Shown in pieces: positions 1 to 10,778 of a DNA stretch of 64,000 nt (positions are counted from its first letter, which is position 1; every line of letters starts with the position of its first letter). The stretch spans positions 1 through 64,000 of the forward strand of contig NZ_JAHRIB010000143.1 in assembly GCF_019090165.1 (NCBI RefSeq), in the 5' to 3' direction. This DNA is from Streptomyces sp. BV286 (lineage in GTDB: Bacteria > Actinomycetota > Actinomycetes > Streptomycetales > Streptomycetaceae). The notes under the pieces are model-generated. The model worked only from the letters and a program-made list of their open reading frames with translations. It was not told where the DNA came from and made no database searches. Position numbers and translations under genes: made by a program.

Positions 1-732
1 CGCCGCGGTCTTGAAGGTGCCGCTGACCGGCGGCTTGCCCGGCTCGACCAGGGCGCCCTCCGAACGCGGGAAGAACTCGTACCAGGAGCCGTACAGCGCC
101 CGCTCCCGCTCCACGCGCAGAGGGAGCGGTTCCGATCGGGAGATCCGCTCCCTGAGGGGGTGTTCGGCGAGCGCCGCGTCCACGTCCGGCGTCAGCGCGG
201 CGGCCAGACGCGCGGCCAGGGGGCGGGACTCGTCGCGCAGAGCGGCCGCGGCGGTCAGCACGGCAGCCCGTCCCGCCTCGCGCGGAATCCCGGAGGCGGC
301 CCGCTCGTACAGCTCGGCGCCCTCCTCCAGGACCAGGCCCACGTCGATGCCGGCCGGGATCTTGATGCGGGCGGACCGGCGCCAGGCGGACACGGGGTCC
401 GACCACGCCTCCACCCAGTAGGACCAGTCGCCCACCGTCCCGGGAGTGACGTCGGCGCCCCAGCGGTCACTGCCGGGGGCGAGCTCCCGCATGGGCGTCC
501 ACGGGCCACTGCGGCCCTCGGGATCGCGCAGGACGACGTTCGCGGCGACCGCGTCGTGGCCCTCGCCGAAGAGGGTGGCGGAGACCTGGAACGTCTCGCC
601 CGGAACCGCCTTCGCCGGGCGGTTGCCGCGGTCGACGGCCGGACGGACATCGACGACGGGGACTCGGCCGATCGGAACGACGGGCATGCGGCCAACAGGG
701 GGGACGCGGCCGTCTGCCGGGTTCTCGGTCAT
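1..732 (-). CDS. glgE: Alpha-1,4-glucan:maltose-1-phosphate maltosyltransferase GlgE, N-terminal part (truncated by window edge)
   Basis: The reading frame runs from the ATG at 732 to base 1 without a stop (244 codons), so only the N-terminal third is present. The protein begins with a short leader and then the typical GlgE N-terminal domain: the RPAKAVPGETFQVSAT stretch, the GPWTPMRELAPGSDRWGA segment and the ERERALYGSWYEFFPRSEG motif that leads into the GH13 catalytic barrel. GlgE transfers maltosyl units from maltose-1-phosphate to growing alpha-1,4-glucan in the cytoplasm, linking trehalose to glycogen. The catalytic residues lie outside the window. In Streptomyces this gene normally heads a treS-pep2-glgB cluster, which would lie to the left of base 1. 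Confidence 0.9.
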   Translation of the reverse strand, partial: MTENPADGRVPPVGRMPVVPIGRVPVVDVRPAVDRGNRPAKAVPGETFQVSATLFGEGHDAVAANVVLRDPEGRSGPWTPMRELAPGSDRWGADVTPGTVGDWSYWVEAWSDPVSAWRRSARIKIPAGIDVGLVLEEGAELYERAASGIPREAGRAAVLTAAAALRDESRPLAARLAAALTPDVDAALAEHPLRERISRSEPLPLRVERERALYGSWYEFFPRSEGALVEPGKPPVSGTFKTAA

Positions 733-788
733 GGGATTCACCTCCGTCGTCGTTGTCCTGGTCCGTGGCCGGCCGTCGGGTCGCAGCC

Positions 789-1082
789 CTAGGCCACGGG
801 GCTCGCCGCGAGTCCGTCGGGACGGCCCGGGCGTTCGCCGCGCTGCGGGCCGGCGTTGGCCCGTTCGCGGCGACGGGCGGCCGAGGTGGCCGCCAGGTAG
901 CGCTCGGCGGCGTGCACGGCCTCCCGGGCGCAGCGTTTGCCCATGAGGACACAGAGCGTGTAGCCCGTGTCCTCGAAGTTGCCCCGCGCGGCACGGTCGG
1001 CGGGGGCCGCGAGCATCATGCGTTCCCAGGCCCGGTACAGCTCCAGGTGCCTGGCGACCTCGTCCTTGGCAGGCAGCAGCAT
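789..1082 (-). CDS. DUF5133 family protein
   Basis: This 97-residue soluble protein has the DUF5133 pattern: start MLLPAKDEVARHLE, a central acidic-to-YTLCVLMGKR segment, and a helical ERYLAAT tail. I chose the ATG at 1082 because other DUF5133 proteins, including the one at 47728 in this window, begin MLxP; a GTG at 1094 is also in frame. The family is widespread in Streptomyces and has no known function. It sits between glgE and a divergent ATPase-fold regulator. The C-terminal 20 residues are low-complexity Arg/Pro/Ala. Confidence 0.75.
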   Translation of the reverse strand: MLLPAKDEVARHLELYRAWERMMLAAPADRAARGNFEDTGYTLCVLMGKRCAREAVHAAERYLAATSAARRRERANAGPQRGERPGRPDGLAASPVA

Positions 1083-1397
1083 CTCACTGGTCACCTTCCA
1101 CTCCCTCGGATGCGCACGGTTCGCTCGGATGTGCGGGAAGGCCGTGCACGCGGAGACACCGGCCGACTACAGCGGCCGACACCCTCACTCATGGTGCACG
1201 CGCGGGCACCGAACGTCCTGTTGTCGATTCAACGACACCAAGGGCAACGGACCGGCTCTCGTGTTGCACGAATGGAGTACCACTCCCACTCTGGTGGGAG
1301 TGACTCAGGAGCGATCACTGCTCACGCTTTGTGTTCGGGGCCCGGTCCGCGAGGGCCGGGAGGAAGCGAGAGCTTCGCCGGTGAGGAGCCAACGACG
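1083..1397. promoter_or_regulatory. Divergent intergenic region with a strong hairpin (1281-1302)
   Basis: This region separates the DUF5133 gene (minus) from the ATPase-fold regulator (plus), so it must hold both promoters. A perfect 9-bp inverted repeat, CACTCCCAC at 1281-1289 and GTGGGAGTG at 1294-1302 with a 4-base loop, lies about 95 bases upstream of the plus-strand start. A shorter repeat, TGTCG and CGACA, lies at 1222-1226 and 1233-1237. Either could be an operator, or the first a leader hairpin. I see no convincing -35/-10 pair. Confidence 0.4.
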
Positions 1398-1982
1398 ATG
1401 AAGACCGTAGTGCCCTGCTACTACCACCTCGACGTGGAAGTCAGTCCCGAGCGGGTCGATCACGCCAGGCGCATCCTGGCCGCCCACCTCCGGTACTGGA
1501 ACCTGGAGAATCTCGTCGAACCCGTCTGTCACTGCGCCGAGACCCTGCTGCGAACCATCGCGGAGCACGCGACGGACAAGAACACCACCATCGAGATGTG
1601 GTGGAACGGCCAGCACCTCATCACGGCCGTCGCGGACCACGACGGGGAGTCCCACCCGGAGTCGGCGACGCGCGGCTGCCTGGCCCGCATCGCCGCGCTG
1701 AGCGACGGCTGGGGGTGCTGCACCACGGGAAGCGGCGGAAGGATCGTCTGGTTCTCCCGCCGGGCCCGTGCCATGGAACGCGCCCCGCTGGTCCCGCCCG
1801 TCCCCGAGCCCAGCCTGCGGGAGGCCCGGCGGACGCCCCGCGAGGTGCCCGTACCGGCTCTGGCGGGGCCGGTGCCCGAGGACCCGCTCGTGGCCGCGGC
1901 CGCCCACGCCCCTTCCGAGGGCCTCGAATCAGGCGCGCTCGCCACCGTGCTGCGCCGACCGGTCGGCTCTCCGACCGGGTGA
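1398..1982 (+). CDS. ATP-binding regulator of the HATPase-like (RsbW/SpoIIAB) superfamily
   Basis: A 194-residue cytoplasmic protein starting at ATG 1398, behind GAGGAG. Residues 1-125 carry an HATPase-like pattern seen in small Streptomyces regulators: the CHCAETLLRTIAEHATDK helix in the N-box position, a WNGQHLITAVADHD strand, and a final GGRIVWFSRRAR strand. The N-box asparagine appears to be replaced (EHATDK), so ATP binding or kinase activity is uncertain. The last 65 residues are a Pro/Ala-rich tail. It lies alone between the glgE side and the ZnF-UBP gene. It could act as an anti-sigma factor or in glycogen/trehalose control, but the sequence does not decide this. Confidence 0.6.
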   Translation: MKTVVPCYYHLDVEVSPERVDHARRILAAHLRYWNLENLVEPVCHCAETLLRTIAEHATDKNTTIEMWWNGQHLITAVADHDGESHPESATRGCLARIAALSDGWGCCTTGSGGRIVWFSRRARAMERAPLVPPVPEPSLREARRTPREVPVPALAGPVPEDPLVAAAAHAPSEGLESGALATVLRRPVGSPTG

Positions 1983-2066
1983 GTTCCGCGCGGTACGGCA
2001 TCCGGGTGGAACGCCGTCGGCCCGCGACCGCTTCGGCGGCCGGAGGCCGGCGGCGTCGCCCTGCGG

Positions 2067-2279
2067 TCAGCCGATACGGTCCTCCCCGTCGACGACGGTG
2101 GTCCGGGTGGCCGAGGCGCGGGGCCGCCGGTCCTGGACACGCGGGCGCCACGAGGCCAGTTCCCTCGGCTGCGGTACGTCCTTGAAAGAGGTGCGTGCGG
2201 TACGCCCGTCCGAGAGCACGGTCCGGTACGTGCCCGCGACCGTGGCGCGGACGGCCAGGCCGGTGTTCGTGCAGCGCAC
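2067..2279 (-). pseudogene. Possible remnant of the C-terminal domain of a large glycoside hydrolase
   Basis: On the minus strand, 70 codons up to the stop at 2067 read like the last beta-sandwich of large secreted rhamnosidase-type hydrolases: GTYRTVLSDGRTART, then a DVPQPRELASW segment, a VQDRRPRASATRTTVV strand and a short tail. There is no start codon or upstream catalytic domain; the frame runs back into the unrelated zinc-finger gene region. I read it as a decayed fragment, from pattern resemblance only. The rest of 1983-2344 shows nothing I recognise. Confidence 0.35.
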
Positions 2280-2344
2280 CTCACGAGGCGCGCGACACGG
2301 ATTCCTGGAGGCGCGGCCTGCCCAGGGCGCCTGCGCGGCCCGTG

Positions 2345-2605
2345 TCAGACCATGGCCTCGTCGACATAGCACCAGCGCCAGTTCTCGCCCGGCTCCAGCG
2401 ACTGCACGACGGGGTGCCCGGCTCCGGCCGCGTGCCGGCGGGCGTGCTTCAGCGGAGAGGAGTCGCAGCATCCGACGTGTCCGCAGGTCAGGCACAGCCT
2501 GAGATGTGTCCAGGGCGAGGCTAGACGAAGGCATTCCTCGCAGCCCTGAGGGGTGCGGGCCGTGACGGCCCGGACGAGCGCGAGATGCGGATCGGGTCGC
2601 GGCAT
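2345..2605 (-). CDS. UBP-type zinc finger protein
   Basis: An 86-residue protein that is a single ZnF-UBP domain. Zinc ligands are visible as C22-x2-C25, C38-x2-C41, C46/C47, H54, H58, H64 and C79, with the characteristic HPVVQSLEPGENWRWCYVDE end. I started it at ATG 2605 (MPRPDP) rather than the in-frame upstream start at 2683, because the family begins just before the first CxxC. In eukaryotes the fold binds the ubiquitin C-terminus; in actinobacteria these stand-alone versions have no established partner. It lies downstream of the lipoprotein gene on the same strand, 172 bases away. Confidence 0.8.
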   Translation of the reverse strand: MPRPDPHLALVRAVTARTPQGCEECLRLASPWTHLRLCLTCGHVGCCDSSPLKHARRHAAGAGHPVVQSLEPGENWRWCYVDEAMV

Positions 2606-2777
2606 GGCGGGCCTCCTCACGGAGCGGGCGGACACCGGTGGTCCGTGGTCCGGTCCTCGTCCGGCCCGGTCGACGTCCACCACGTCCAGCGTGACCTGTC
2701 CGGCGCACTCCCGCGCGACCTGCTCCGGCCCGCGGCTCCGGCCCGCTAACGGCGGACAGCCTTTTTGACGGCAGGCC

Positions 2778-3374
2778 CTAGCGGCGGATGTCCTCCACCT
2801 CGCCGAAACCGCCCGCCGGGCTCCAGCGCAACCGGGTGAGCCACTCGGTGGACGATCGCGAGAACAGCAGGTCCTCGGTGCCGGTCACCGCCCGGACCTT
2901 CTCCCAGCCGTCGAAGTCCTTGGTGGTCTTGGTGTCCCACGTCGACAGGTTCCGCGTGCCGACCGCGGCGAGGGACTCCGTCGGCGGTTCACCGTCCGAG
3001 CAGTACACGCCCCAGTTCGCCATGACCGCGACCGTGCCGCGGATCGCCTTCAGCGTGATGCTCTGGCAGGGGTCGCCCTCGGTCGCGTACACCAGACGGG
3101 GCTTGCTCCACGGGCCGCCCGCGGTGTCCTGGTGCTGCTCCATGAGCCCTCGTCCGGCGGCGTAGTACATGCCCACGCGGCGGCCGTCGGCCCACTCGAT
3201 CTCCTCCACGAAGCGGGCGTGCGACGGCGAAGGACGGGACGCGGAGGTGGCGGGGGAGCCGGCGCCGGATCCCTCGGCTCCGGCTTCCGCGCTCCCGCAG
3301 GCCGCGGTCACCGCCACCAGCACTGCCGTCGTGCCGACCCAGGCCGACAGCCGGGCCCTGTGTACTCGTCGCAT
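2778..3374 (-). CDS. Secreted lipoprotein of unknown function
   Basis: A 198-residue protein with an N-terminal Arg-rich region, a hydrophobic segment (AWVGTTAVLVAVTAAC) and a lipobox ending at about Cys26, so it should be lipidated and anchored outside the membrane. A Gly/Ser/Ala linker of about 25 residues follows, then a compact domain of about 145 residues with two cysteines (GDPCQSI, GVYCSDG) that may form a disulphide. I do not recognise the domain. It follows the acyl-CoA ligase gene on the same strand with about 100 bases between them. Confidence 0.7.
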   Translation of the reverse strand: MRRVHRARLSAWVGTTAVLVAVTAACGSAEAGAEGSGAGSPATSASRPSPSHARFVEEIEWADGRRVGMYYAAGRGLMEQHQDTAGGPWSKPRLVYATEGDPCQSITLKAIRGTVAVMANWGVYCSDGEPPTESLAAVGTRNLSTWDTKTTKDFDGWEKVRAVTGTEDLLFSRSSTEWLTRLRWSPAGGFGEVEDIRR

Positions 3375-3476
3375 AGGTCTCTCCCGGCCCTCACCACGTC
3401 AGGTCCTGCGTGAACGGTCCATGTGATCATGCCCCGGCCGCGCGGACGTACGCGGCACCCGTGGAGGGCGCATCGC

Positions 3477-5381
3477 TCACCTGAAGACGTTGTCCGCGTC
3501 GTCCCAGTTGTACGGATCGGCGGGCATGAGGCTCTTGGGGGCGCGGGTGGACGACTGGTACATCGCGTCGATCTCGGCGGCGTAGCGGTGCGCGATGGCG
3601 TCCCTGCGCAACTTCATCGACGGGGTGAGCATCCCGTTGGAGAGGTCGAACGGTTCGGGCAGGACCCGGTACACGCGGATGGACTCCGAGCGCGACACGG
3701 TGCTGTTGGCCGCGGCGACGGCGCGGTTGATCTCCTCGCGCAGGGCGTTCTCCTCGCGCGTCTCGCGGTCGTGCGCCTCGCCCGGGACGGCGTGGACGGA
3801 GCGCCAGTGCGCGAGGAACTCGGGGTCGAGGGTGATCAGAGCCCCCACGCAGGGCCTGTTGTCACCCACGACCACCGCCTGGTGGATGAGCGGATGGACC
3901 CGCAGGCGCTCCTCGAGGGCCGCGGGTGCGACGCTCTTGCCGCCGCTGGTGATGACGATGTCCTTCTTGCGGCCGGTGATGCTCAGATATCCCTCGTTGT
4001 CGAGGCGGCCGATGTCACCGGTGGCGAGCCAGCCGTCGCGCAGGGCGGCCCGGTTGCCCGCGGCGTCGTTCACGTAGCCCTGGAAGACCGACGGGCCCCG
4101 TACGAGGATCTCCCCGTCGTCGGCCACGTGGATCTCCGTGTCGGGCAGGGGCTGTCCGACGGTGCCGAGTTTCTCCCGGCCGACGGGCTGGGCCGTGATG
4201 CCGCCGCTCGTCTCCGTGAGCCCGTACCCGTCGTGGACGAAGATCCCGATTCCCGAGTAGAACAGGGCGAGTTCGCGGTTCAGGGGAGAGCCGCCCGACA
4301 CGGCGCCGCACACCCTTCCGCCCAGTGCCGCGCGGAGCTTGCGGTACACCGTCTTGTCGTAGAGGGCGTGCTGCATCCGCAGATCGAAGCCGGGGCCCGG
4401 GCCGGTCCCGAGCCGGTGCCGTTCGGCGGCCGCCGCGAAGTCCTGCGCGGTGCGGACCGCGCGCTCGAACAGGGCGCCCCGGCCCGCCTCCTGGGCCTTG
4501 CGGAGGAAGTTCTTGTAGAGCTTCTCGAAGACGAAGGGAACGGCGTAGAGATAGGTCGGCCGGAAGGACAGCAGGGCGTCGGCCAGTGTCTCCGCGCGCA
4601 GGTCGGGTTCGTGGCCCATGAGCATTCCGCCGCGCATGCACAGCCCCTGGATCATGAGGCCGTAGACGTGGGAGAAGGGCAGGAAGGCCAGGATGGCGGG
4701 CTGTTGTCCCGGCGGCGCCGCGGTGTGCCCCCAACCGGCCAGCAGCGTGTCGCAGGGGCTGGCCAGGCTGCTGTGACTCAGCGCGCAGCCCTTGGGGTGC
4801 CCCGTCGTGCCGGAGGTGTAGGCGATGACGGCCGTCGAATCGGGCAGCACGATCCGGCGCATGGACTCGACCGTGGTGAACGGTACCGACCGGCCCGACT
4901 CCGCCAGGTCCGCCAGCGCTCCGGCGTCGAGTTGCCAGACGTGCCGCAGGGCCGGCAGCGAGGCGCACACCGAGCCGACCGTCATGATGCTCTGCTCGTC
5001 CTCCACCACCACGGCCACGCAGCCCGCGTCGCGGAGGATCCACCCGACCTGCTCGTGCGAGGAGGTCGGGTAGATCGGCACGATCTCGGCGCCGACCGTC
5101 CACAGCGCGTAGCTGAGGACGGTCCACTCGTAGCGGGTGCGCGCCATCACGGCCACGCGGTGCCCCGGGAAGATGCCGGCGGCGATGAAGCCCCGTGCGA
5201 CATCGACCACCTCGTCCCGCAGCTCGATCGCGGTCACCGGTGACCAGGCTGTGGGAGAGGTGTCGGAGCGGCGCGCCAACTGGGGCAGGAGAGGGTCGCG
5301 GTCCGCCGTCTCGAAGAGACTGTCGGCGAGTCCTCCCTGCATCAGCGGCGGAGCCGGTCTGGATACTTCCAAGGGGTGCAT
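3477..5381 (-). CDS. Long-chain acyl-CoA synthetase (FadD15-like, AMP-binding)
   Basis: A 634-residue member of the ANL adenylating superfamily, full length for FadD-type enzymes. The P-loop-like motif AYTSGTTGHPKG lies at about residues 187-198; further on come HDGYGLTETSGG, the LATGDIGRLDNEGYL motif and GRKKDIVITSGGKSV. The enzyme activates long-chain fatty acids with ATP and CoA in the cytoplasm. The insert around FVFEKLYKNFLRKAQ is typical of long-chain rather than acetyl or medium-chain enzymes. It is monocistronic or leads into the lipoprotein gene; the upstream ThuA gene ends 90 bases away. Confidence 0.9.
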   Translation of the reverse strand: MHPLEVSRPAPPLMQGGLADSLFETADRDPLLPQLARRSDTSPTAWSPVTAIELRDEVVDVARGFIAAGIFPGHRVAVMARTRYEWTVLSYALWTVGAEIVPIYPTSSHEQVGWILRDAGCVAVVVEDEQSIMTVGSVCASLPALRHVWQLDAGALADLAESGRSVPFTTVESMRRIVLPDSTAVIAYTSGTTGHPKGCALSHSSLASPCDTLLAGWGHTAAPPGQQPAILAFLPFSHVYGLMIQGLCMRGGMLMGHEPDLRAETLADALLSFRPTYLYAVPFVFEKLYKNFLRKAQEAGRGALFERAVRTAQDFAAAAERHRLGTGPGPGFDLRMQHALYDKTVYRKLRAALGGRVCGAVSGGSPLNRELALFYSGIGIFVHDGYGLTETSGGITAQPVGREKLGTVGQPLPDTEIHVADDGEILVRGPSVFQGYVNDAAGNRAALRDGWLATGDIGRLDNEGYLSITGRKKDIVITSGGKSVAPAALEERLRVHPLIHQAVVVGDNRPCVGALITLDPEFLAHWRSVHAVPGEAHDRETREENALREEINRAVAAANSTVSRSESIRVYRVLPEPFDLSNGMLTPSMKLRRDAIAHRYAAEIDAMYQSSTRAPKSLMPADPYNWDDADNVFR

Positions 5382-5471
5382 GTACCGCTCCAGAATCTCC
5401 TCAGAGCGCCCCTCCGATGGAGTCCGGAACCGAGGGCGTTCGAAATCTAGCCCACGACGGCCGGGGTTGTG

Positions 5472-6341
5472 TCACGAACGGTCGATCGCCCCTACCTGAC
5501 GGCCTTTCAGGGTGCCGCCGAGCCACTTCAGCCCGTCGAGCAGGAACCGGTTCTGGGACGCGCTCGCGAAGGTCGACGACAGCGGGGTGTCGGTCGCGTA
5601 GTCCATCGCGTTGTGGCCGACGTTCGCGTACAGCATTCGGTACTTCGTGTTGGACCACAGGACCGGGTAGTGACCGCTGTACCAGGTCTGGTTCGGATCG
5701 GTGCCCAGCGGGAAGCTGCTGGGGTCGATCGAGGCCAGGATCCTGATGTCGGGGTTGCGTCGCAGGTCGTTCGACCAGCTGTACCACTCGTTGACCGACG
5801 ACGTGAACGTGGCGGGCAGGTTCCGGGTCGAGGGGTGGACGCGGTCCTCCACCCGCAGGGCGGCCGTGGTCGGGCCCCAGGTGTTCGACCTGAAGTTCCC
5901 GCTGCCGAGGAACTGCTGGTGGTACCAGGGCCACCGCTGCGCCTCCGTCGTGAAGGCGGCGACGTGGAAGCCCAGCCATCCGCCGCCCGCGCGCATGTAC
6001 CGCTCGAAGCCGGACCGCTGGGCGGCGCTCTGCGGCAGGTCGTCGAGGAACAGGACGACCTGGTAGGCGTCGACGCCCCCGTTGGCCAGCAGATTCCAGT
6101 CGGTGCTCGCGGTGTAGGCGAAACCGTTCTCGGCGGCCCGGGCGGGGAACCACCGGTTGGCCTCGCGGACGAAGCTGATGTGCGCGGCGTCCCACGTCCC
6201 GCTGTGCAGGGCGAGCACCTTGAACGGTGCCGCCTCGCGGGCCGCGTGGGCGGGCGGCGCCGCGAGCCCCAGCAGGGTCGCCAGCAGGACGAGCACCCGC
6301 AGAGCCACGCGTACCGGTCCGGACGGTCTGATTCCGTGCAT
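5472..6341 (-). CDS. Secreted ThuA-domain protein (trehalose utilisation family fold)
   Basis: A 289-residue protein starting at ATG 6341. Residues 1-34 are a Sec signal peptide ending PPAHAA. The rest is a single ThuA domain, a glutamine-amidotransferase-like fold, with the diagnostic KVLALHSGTWDAAHISF start, the DAYQVVLFLDDLP strand, GGGWLGFHVAAF and the late HYPVLWSNTKYRMLYANVGHN block. ThuA proteins are thought to act on sugars or their oxidised derivatives, but the reaction is not known for secreted forms. It follows the GH55-like gene by 47 bases on the same strand, so the two are probably co-transcribed and may act on the same extracellular glucan. Confidence 0.8.
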   Translation of the reverse strand: MHGIRPSGPVRVALRVLVLLATLLGLAAPPAHAAREAAPFKVLALHSGTWDAAHISFVREANRWFPARAAENGFAYTASTDWNLLANGGVDAYQVVLFLDDLPQSAAQRSGFERYMRAGGGWLGFHVAAFTTEAQRWPWYHQQFLGSGNFRSNTWGPTTAALRVEDRVHPSTRNLPATFTSSVNEWYSWSNDLRRNPDIRILASIDPSSFPLGTDPNQTWYSGHYPVLWSNTKYRMLYANVGHNAMDYATDTPLSSTFASASQNRFLLDGLKWLGGTLKGRQVGAIDRS

Positions 6342-6388
6342 GGTGTGCCCCTTCTTGTGGGCCTGCCTGTGGGCGTTCCTGTAGGCGG

Positions 6389-8599
<2,211 letters not shown>

Positions 8600-8632
8600 G
8601 GGTTCTCCTGTGGTGTGGGGGAGGGAGAGAAT

Positions 8633-8658
8633 TCGTCGTTCATGGATGTGAACGACGA
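8633..8658. promoter_or_regulatory. Perfect 10-bp dyad operator upstream of the GH55-like gene
   Basis: TCGTCGTTCA (8633-8642), a 6-base spacer, then TGAACGACGA (8649-8658). The dyad lies 34 bases upstream of the GTG start and about 25 bases downstream of the predicted transcription start, an ideal roadblock position for a repressor. No regulator gene is adjacent, so the binding protein is unknown. Confidence 0.55.
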
Positions 8659-8687
8659 GCGCATTCGTGGAATCTCGGCGATCGGTG

Positions 8688-8716
8688 AACCTAAAGGTCT
8701 GAACCAAGCTCGTCAA
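8688..8716 (-). promoter_or_regulatory. Vegetative-type promoter for the GH55-like gene
   Basis: On the minus strand, -35 TTGACG (8716-8711) and -10 TAGGTT (8693-8688) are separated by exactly 17 bases. The spacer contains GGTTCAGACC, which resembles the GGTCTNNACC elements found in Streptomyces polysaccharide-hydrolase promoters. Transcription would start near 8681, giving a leader of about 80 bases that contains the dyad at 8633-8658. Confidence 0.55.
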
Positions 8717-8906
8717 GATGTGAAGCAAAGACGGGGGGCAATCGCCCGGAATCCGCAAGGAATTGAAGGCATCCCGGCTGCGCGGGGCCGCCGGTCCGTC
8801 TCCTTGCGGACGGGCGGTCCGCTCGGCCCCTCATTACGATGGAGAGATCGTCGCGCCGCCCGGCGGTGCGTGTGCGAGGGGGCCGACCGACGTCAGGAGG
8901 GCCGCC

Positions 8907-9788
8907 GTGAGCACGATCGCGGTGAAGGCCGCCCAGCTGAAGGGCGGACTCGTCCTCCCCTATGCCGAGGCGGGCTACCCGGAGGGCGCTCCCGTCGTGT
9001 TCGTGCACGGCCTCGCGGACTCCTGGTGGACGTTCGAGCCGCTGCTCAGGCAGCTTCCCGGCACGCTGCACGGGTACGCGCCCACCCAGCGGGGCCACGG
9101 CGACGCCGAGCGGCCCGAGGAGGGCTACGGACCACAGGACTTCGCGGGCGACCTCGTGGAGTTCCTCGACGCCGTGGGCATCCGCCGTGCCGTCCTGGTC
9201 GGAGCGTCGAGCGGGGGTGTGGCCGCACGGCTGGTCGCGGGCAGCCATCCCGACCGGGTGGCGGGCCTCGTCCTGGCGGGTGTCCCGGCCACACTCGCCG
9301 ACAAGCCGGGCGCCACGGCGTTGGGGGAGAGCATCCAGAACCTCGCGGACCCCGTGCCGCGTGCCTTCGTGGAGGAACTGCTCGACGGTCTCACGGCCCG
9401 GCCACTGGCACGCGGGCTCCTGGCGACACTGGCCGAGGAGAACCTCAAAGTGCCCGCGCGCGTCTGGCGGGAGACCATGCGCGGGTTGCTGGAGACGGAC
9501 CTCGCGGCCACCCTGAGGGGCATTCTCGTGCCCACGCTCGTGCTCTGGGGTGATGCCGACAGCCTTCTGCCGCGCGCCGATCAGCAGCTGATCCTCGACA
9601 CGATTCCCGGCGCGACACTCGTCGTGTACGAGGGCGTCGGCCACGTCCTGTACTGGGAGGAGCCCGAACGGCTCGTGCAGGACGTCACCGCCTTCGCCGC
9701 GGCGGTCCTGCCGGCCCGTCCCGGCGGCGGCGCTCCCGGCGGGGCCGGGGCGCCGCCCCCGGACGGCCGGGACGGTCCTTCGGTGTGA
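8907..9788 (+). CDS. Alpha/beta hydrolase
   Basis: A 293-residue cytoplasmic hydrolase. I chose GTG 8907 because AGGAGG lies at 8895-8900, and earlier in-frame codons give an Arg/Gly-rich tract unlike the family. The catalytic triad is visible: nucleophile S101 in GASSG, an Asp in WGDADSLLP, and a His in EGVGHVLYWEE. The oxyanion HG motif is VFVHGLADSW. The C-terminal 25 residues are Gly/Pro-rich and probably disordered. It is of the proline iminopeptidase/haloperoxidase-like type, but the substrate cannot be told. It converges with the NPP1 gene, the stops being 7 bases apart. Confidence 0.8.
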   Translation: MSTIAVKAAQLKGGLVLPYAEAGYPEGAPVVFVHGLADSWWTFEPLLRQLPGTLHGYAPTQRGHGDAERPEEGYGPQDFAGDLVEFLDAVGIRRAVLVGASSGGVAARLVAGSHPDRVAGLVLAGVPATLADKPGATALGESIQNLADPVPRAFVEELLDGLTARPLARGLLATLAEENLKVPARVWRETMRGLLETDLAATLRGILVPTLVLWGDADSLLPRADQQLILDTIPGATLVVYEGVGHVLYWEEPERLVQDVTAFAAAVLPARPGGGAPGGAGAPPPDGRDGPSV

Positions 9789-9795
9789 CGCGCGG

Positions 9796-10605
9796 TCAGG
9801 CGTTGGGGTCGAAGGCGATCCCCGCCGGCTTGGCCGACGCGAGGTGCGAGTTGAACGTGCTGTCCTTGATGCCGAGCGTGGCGCTGCCGAAGTTGTACGC
9901 GGTCAGTTTGTCGCGCACGCCCGCGGGATAGCCGTTCCAGCCGACCAGTGAGGGGTACTGCCACGTCCCCTTGTGGTTCTCCGGCGGCTCGTCGCCCGAG
10001 CCCGCGGCGCGGAAGCAGTGCGTGCTGATCCCGTCCTTGTGGTAGACGATCTTGGGGTGCGTCCCGTCGAAGCGGATCGCCGAACGGTTGTGGACCGTGA
10101 ACGAGCCGTGGTTGGACGTCGAGACATACTCGGCCTGGTTGTTCTGCACCCACACCACGACGTGCTCCCAGTCGTGCCGGTGCCCGCCGAGCCCGCTGCC
10201 GGCGAGGGCCTGGTCCTTCTCGAAGTAGAGGGCGTAGACGATCGCGCACCAGCCGTTGTTGCACTTGGAGCGCGAGTACCCGTTGGTGTTGTCCAGGTCC
10301 GACGCGTCACGGCACTGGCCGTTGAGGGCGCCGCTCGGCTTGAGTCCGCCGTTGACGGTCCCGTCGGGGCCGATGGCGGGCGTGGAGTAGCAGCCGTCCG
10401 TGTCGTAGTCGTAGGCGGGCTGGAACGTCTGGTCCAGTCCGTCGGCACTGGCGGGCAGGGCGCCGGGCGGGGCCGCCAGGGCGGTCGCCGGGAAAGCCAG
10501 GACCAGGGCGGCGGCGCCCGCGAGGACGCCGAGCGTCCTTCGGCGGGCGCGCCGTGATCCGAAGAGCCTCGATGCCGGTCTGCCGTTCACAAGCGTCCTC
10601 CTCAT
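9796..10605 (-). CDS. Secreted NPP1-family (necrosis-inducing-like) protein
   Basis: A 269-residue protein started at ATG 10605 behind AGAGGG; upstream in-frame ATGs add only polar residues before the signal peptide. An Arg-rich segment and a hydrophobic stretch (LGVLAGAAALVLAFPATALA, about 26-45) form the signal peptide. The NPP1/NLP hallmark heptapeptide GHRHDWE is intact at 141-147, followed by HVVVWVQN. Cysteines at CYS, QCRD, KCNNGWC and HCFR may form disulphides. In plant pathogens NLPs bind sphingolipids and lyse dicot membranes; many saprophytic Streptomyces also carry them and the role there is unclear. Confidence 0.85.
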   Translation of the reverse strand: MRRTLVNGRPASRLFGSRRARRRTLGVLAGAAALVLAFPATALAAPPGALPASADGLDQTFQPAYDYDTDGCYSTPAIGPDGTVNGGLKPSGALNGQCRDASDLDNTNGYSRSKCNNGWCAIVYALYFEKDQALAGSGLGGHRHDWEHVVVWVQNNQAEYVSTSNHGSFTVHNRSAIRFDGTHPKIVYHKDGISTHCFRAAGSGDEPPENHKGTWQYPSLVGWNGYPAGVRDKLTAYNFGSATLGIKDSTFNSHLASAKPAGIAFDPNA

Positions 10606-10778
10606 CGGCCCTCTGCAGGCCAACGCCCTCTGTGACATGTGCAGTTCAGAGTCCCGGGTTTTCACCCCCGTGCCAAGAGGTCACAGGCGTCACAACGGTT
10701 ACGGCCCGCACAACACTTGGAGCCCCGCCGGGCAAAAGAGCGCCACGGAAGCGGGGGGTTGGTGGGAAGGTGTCTGCC

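Noticed and set aside
3423..5243. Long plus-strand open frame of 606 codons opposite the acyl-CoA ligase gene
   Set aside because: It is the shadow of a strongly supported minus-strand gene; its translation is Arg/Val/Gly-rich without domains.
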